Made by a program: the position numbers and the translations under genes. The notes below the pieces were generated by a model that was not told the origin of the DNA, did not search any database, and saw only the letters and a list, made by a program, of their open reading frames with translations. A stretch of DNA of 46,247 nucleotides, from positions 1 to 46,247 of the forward strand of contig JAQBVJ010000054.1 of the NCBI GenBank assembly GCA_027623235.1, in the 5' to 3' direction. The DNA comes from Planctomycetota bacterium. Its GTDB lineage: Bacteria > Planctomycetota > Planctomycetia > Planctomycetales > Planctomycetaceae. Numbering within the stretch: position 1 is the stretch's first letter; every line of letters begins with the position of its first letter. Shown here piece by piece: positions 44,795 to 46,247 of the stretch.

Positions 44795-46141
44795 ATGAGA
44801 ATTGTTCCCTCACTGCTTGCCGGAATTTCCCTGCTGCTTCCCGCGATCGCTTCGGCTGAAGTCAAGCTGCCGACCGTTATCGACAGTCACATGGTTCTGC
44901 AACGGGATGTACCGCTGCCGATCTGGGGCTGGGGGGACGAAGGTGAAGAAATCACCGTGACAATTGGTGAGAACTCTGCGAAAGCGACAGCCGGAGCCGA
45001 CGGGAAGTGGAGCGTCACACTGCCCGCGATGAAGGCAGACGGCAAAGCTCACTCACTGACCGTCGCTGGAAGCAACACAATCGAACTCGAAGATATTCTG
45101 ATCGGCGAGGTCTGGGTTGGCTCAGGACAGTCGAACATGGAGTGGCAGTTGAAATCAACACATGGCTCCGCAGAGGCGATCAATGCGGCCGACTTCAAAA
45201 ACATCCGTCTGTTCCACGTGCCGAAAGTGCAGAAGCCTGCGCCGGCGGATGACGTGACTGCTGACTGGAAAGTCTGCACTCCGGAAAACATCCCGGCCTT
45301 CTCTGCTGTGCTGTACTACTACGGAAAGAAACTGCACGAGGAGCTCGACGTTCCGGTCGGGCTGATCAACAGTTCGTGGGGCGGATCTCCGATCGAACCG
45401 TGGACGATCGCTGACGGCAAATCCGGCGGAATGTACAACGGCATGATCGCTCCACTTCAGCCGTTCGCCGTTCGGGGAGCGATCTGGTACCAGGGCGAAA
45501 CCAACTGCCTGCAGAAAAACGGGCTCGCCTATTTTGACCGCATGAAGGCACTCATTGATGGCTGGCGGGCATCGTGGCCGCAGAAGGATCTGCCATTTTA
45601 TTTCGTGCAGATTGCTCCGTGGAGTGGCCGGTACGAGCCCGGTGAGCTGCCGGCTTTGTGGGAAGCTCAGACGAAGAGCCTGAAGATTGCCGACACCGGT
45701 ATGGCCGTCATCACGGACCTGGTCGACAACATCGGCGACATCCACCCACGAAACAAACTCGACGTCGGAAATCGCCTGGCTCTGTGGGCACTCGCGAAGA
45801 CGTACGGCCAGAAGGACATCGTCTACTCCGGCCCGCTTTATCAATCGTTGAAAGTCGACGGCGACAAAGTGCATCTCAGCTTTGCACATGCCAGGGGTTT
45901 GAAATCTCGGGACGACAAACCGCTGAGCGAATTTCAGATTGCCGGAGCCGACGGCAAATTTGTTGCCGCCACCGCCAGGATTGACGGCGACACCGTCGTC
46001 GTGAGTGCCGCCGGAGTTTCTGAGCCGAAACACGTCCGCTTCGGCTGGCACAAAGTCGCGAATCCCAACCTGGTGAACGGAGCTGGTCTCCCAGCGTCTC
46101 CGTTCCAGACGGACAACTGGAGCGGCGGCACAGGCGAATAG
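44795..46141 (+). CDS. Secreted sialate O-acetylesterase-like SGNH esterase
   Basis: A 448-residue protein with signal peptide MRIVPSLLAGISLLLPAIAS. It has the sialate O-acetylesterase layout: VIDSHMVLQRDVPLPIWGWG at the start of the beta domain, nucleophile Ser113 in VGSGQSNMEW, GLINSSWGGSPIEPW, GAIWYQGETN and the Asp/His block DNIGDIHPRNK. The family deacetylates sialic acids or, in many bacteria, other acetylated sugars such as xylan or pectin side chains; the actual substrate is open. The ATG at 44795 has AGAGG 9 nt upstream and starts the signal peptide. About 100 bases follow to the window end with no further gene visible. Confidence 0.92.
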   Translation: MRIVPSLLAGISLLLPAIASAEVKLPTVIDSHMVLQRDVPLPIWGWGDEGEEITVTIGENSAKATAGADGKWSVTLPAMKADGKAHSLTVAGSNTIELEDILIGEVWVGSGQSNMEWQLKSTHGSAEAINAADFKNIRLFHVPKVQKPAPADDVTADWKVCTPENIPAFSAVLYYYGKKLHEELDVPVGLINSSWGGSPIEPWTIADGKSGGMYNGMIAPLQPFAVRGAIWYQGETNCLQKNGLAYFDRMKALIDGWRASWPQKDLPFYFVQIAPWSGRYEPGELPALWEAQTKSLKIADTGMAVITDLVDNIGDIHPRNKLDVGNRLALWALAKTYGQKDIVYSGPLYQSLKVDGDKVHLSFAHARGLKSRDDKPLSEFQIAGADGKFVAATARIDGDTVVVSAAGVSEPKHVRFGWHKVANPNLVNGAGLPASPFQTDNWSGGTGE

Positions 46142-46247
46142 CTTGCCTTACGAAGCATAAGGTGCGGCGGCTGTCGTTTATACATAAGTCACTTAATCGC
46201 CTGGCCCGAAGGTCATCCATGCGGTGGCAAGGTCGGTCATGCGGCGG

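Noticed and set aside
46146..46162. CCTTA/TAAGG hairpin just after the last gene
   Set aside because: Only five base pairs and no T-run; too weak to call a terminator.

Overview
The window looks like a chromosomal segment of a planctomycete, most likely from the Planctomycetaceae and its relatives. The signs are lineage-typical families: two tandem DUF1501 Tat-secreted proteins and a third beside a PSD1/DUF1549-DUF1553 cytochrome c protein, an ECF sigma factor overlapping a TPR-bearing Ser/Thr kinase, secreted PQQ-like beta-propellers, a PPC-domain protein, Tat-exported Gfo/Idh/MocA oxidoreductases, a sulfatase, and an extracellular protein with a LEPR-XLL-like leader. The DNA is GC-rich. I saw no rRNA, tRNA, CRISPR array, integrase or transposase.

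Layout. 1-1116 (minus): incomplete extracellular RTX-like protein with a possible permuted papain-like C-terminal domain and an apparent frameshift in a C7 tract. 1420-10878: M3 peptidase, PQQ-like propeller, RibD, glycosyltransferase, EEP hydrolase, ABC ATPase and C45 acyltransferase-like protein. 10904-26075: carbohydrate and secreted hydrolase genes (GH88, CocE-type hydrolase, TIM-barrel isomerase, two DUF1501 proteins, SGNH hydrolase, HpcH/HpaI aldolase, Gfo/Idh/MocA oxidoreductase, POT transporter, sulfatase) plus a truncated hemoglobin. 26190-34511: second PQQ-like propeller, ECF sigma factor, Ser/Thr kinase, PPP phosphatase facing the kinase tail to tail, and a PPC-domain protein. 34584-39727: minus-strand cluster of PSD1 cytochrome, small protein, nucleotidyltransferase-like protein and DUF1501 protein. 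39879-46141: M2-like peptidase, two divergent Tat-exported oxidoreductases, and a sialate O-acetylesterase-like protein.

How the genes may work together. Many products appear to serve uptake and breakdown of sulfated, acetylated or uronate-containing glycans: GH88, sulfatase, two SGNH esterases, oxidoreductases, isomerase and aldolase. They are scattered single genes or short operons rather than one tight locus. The ECF factor, kinase and phosphatase form a plausible phosphorylation-linked signalling group.

The most unexplained structure is the set of imperfect inverted repeats between genes. At least six types are visible. One occurs three times (12332, 19667, 26090), another twice (22484, 41649), and several are nested at 24225-24415. 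Two candidate frameshifts fall in G/C homopolymers (1058-1064 and 22390-22393) and could be real or sequence errors. All family assignments rest on reading the translated sequences; no searches were run.
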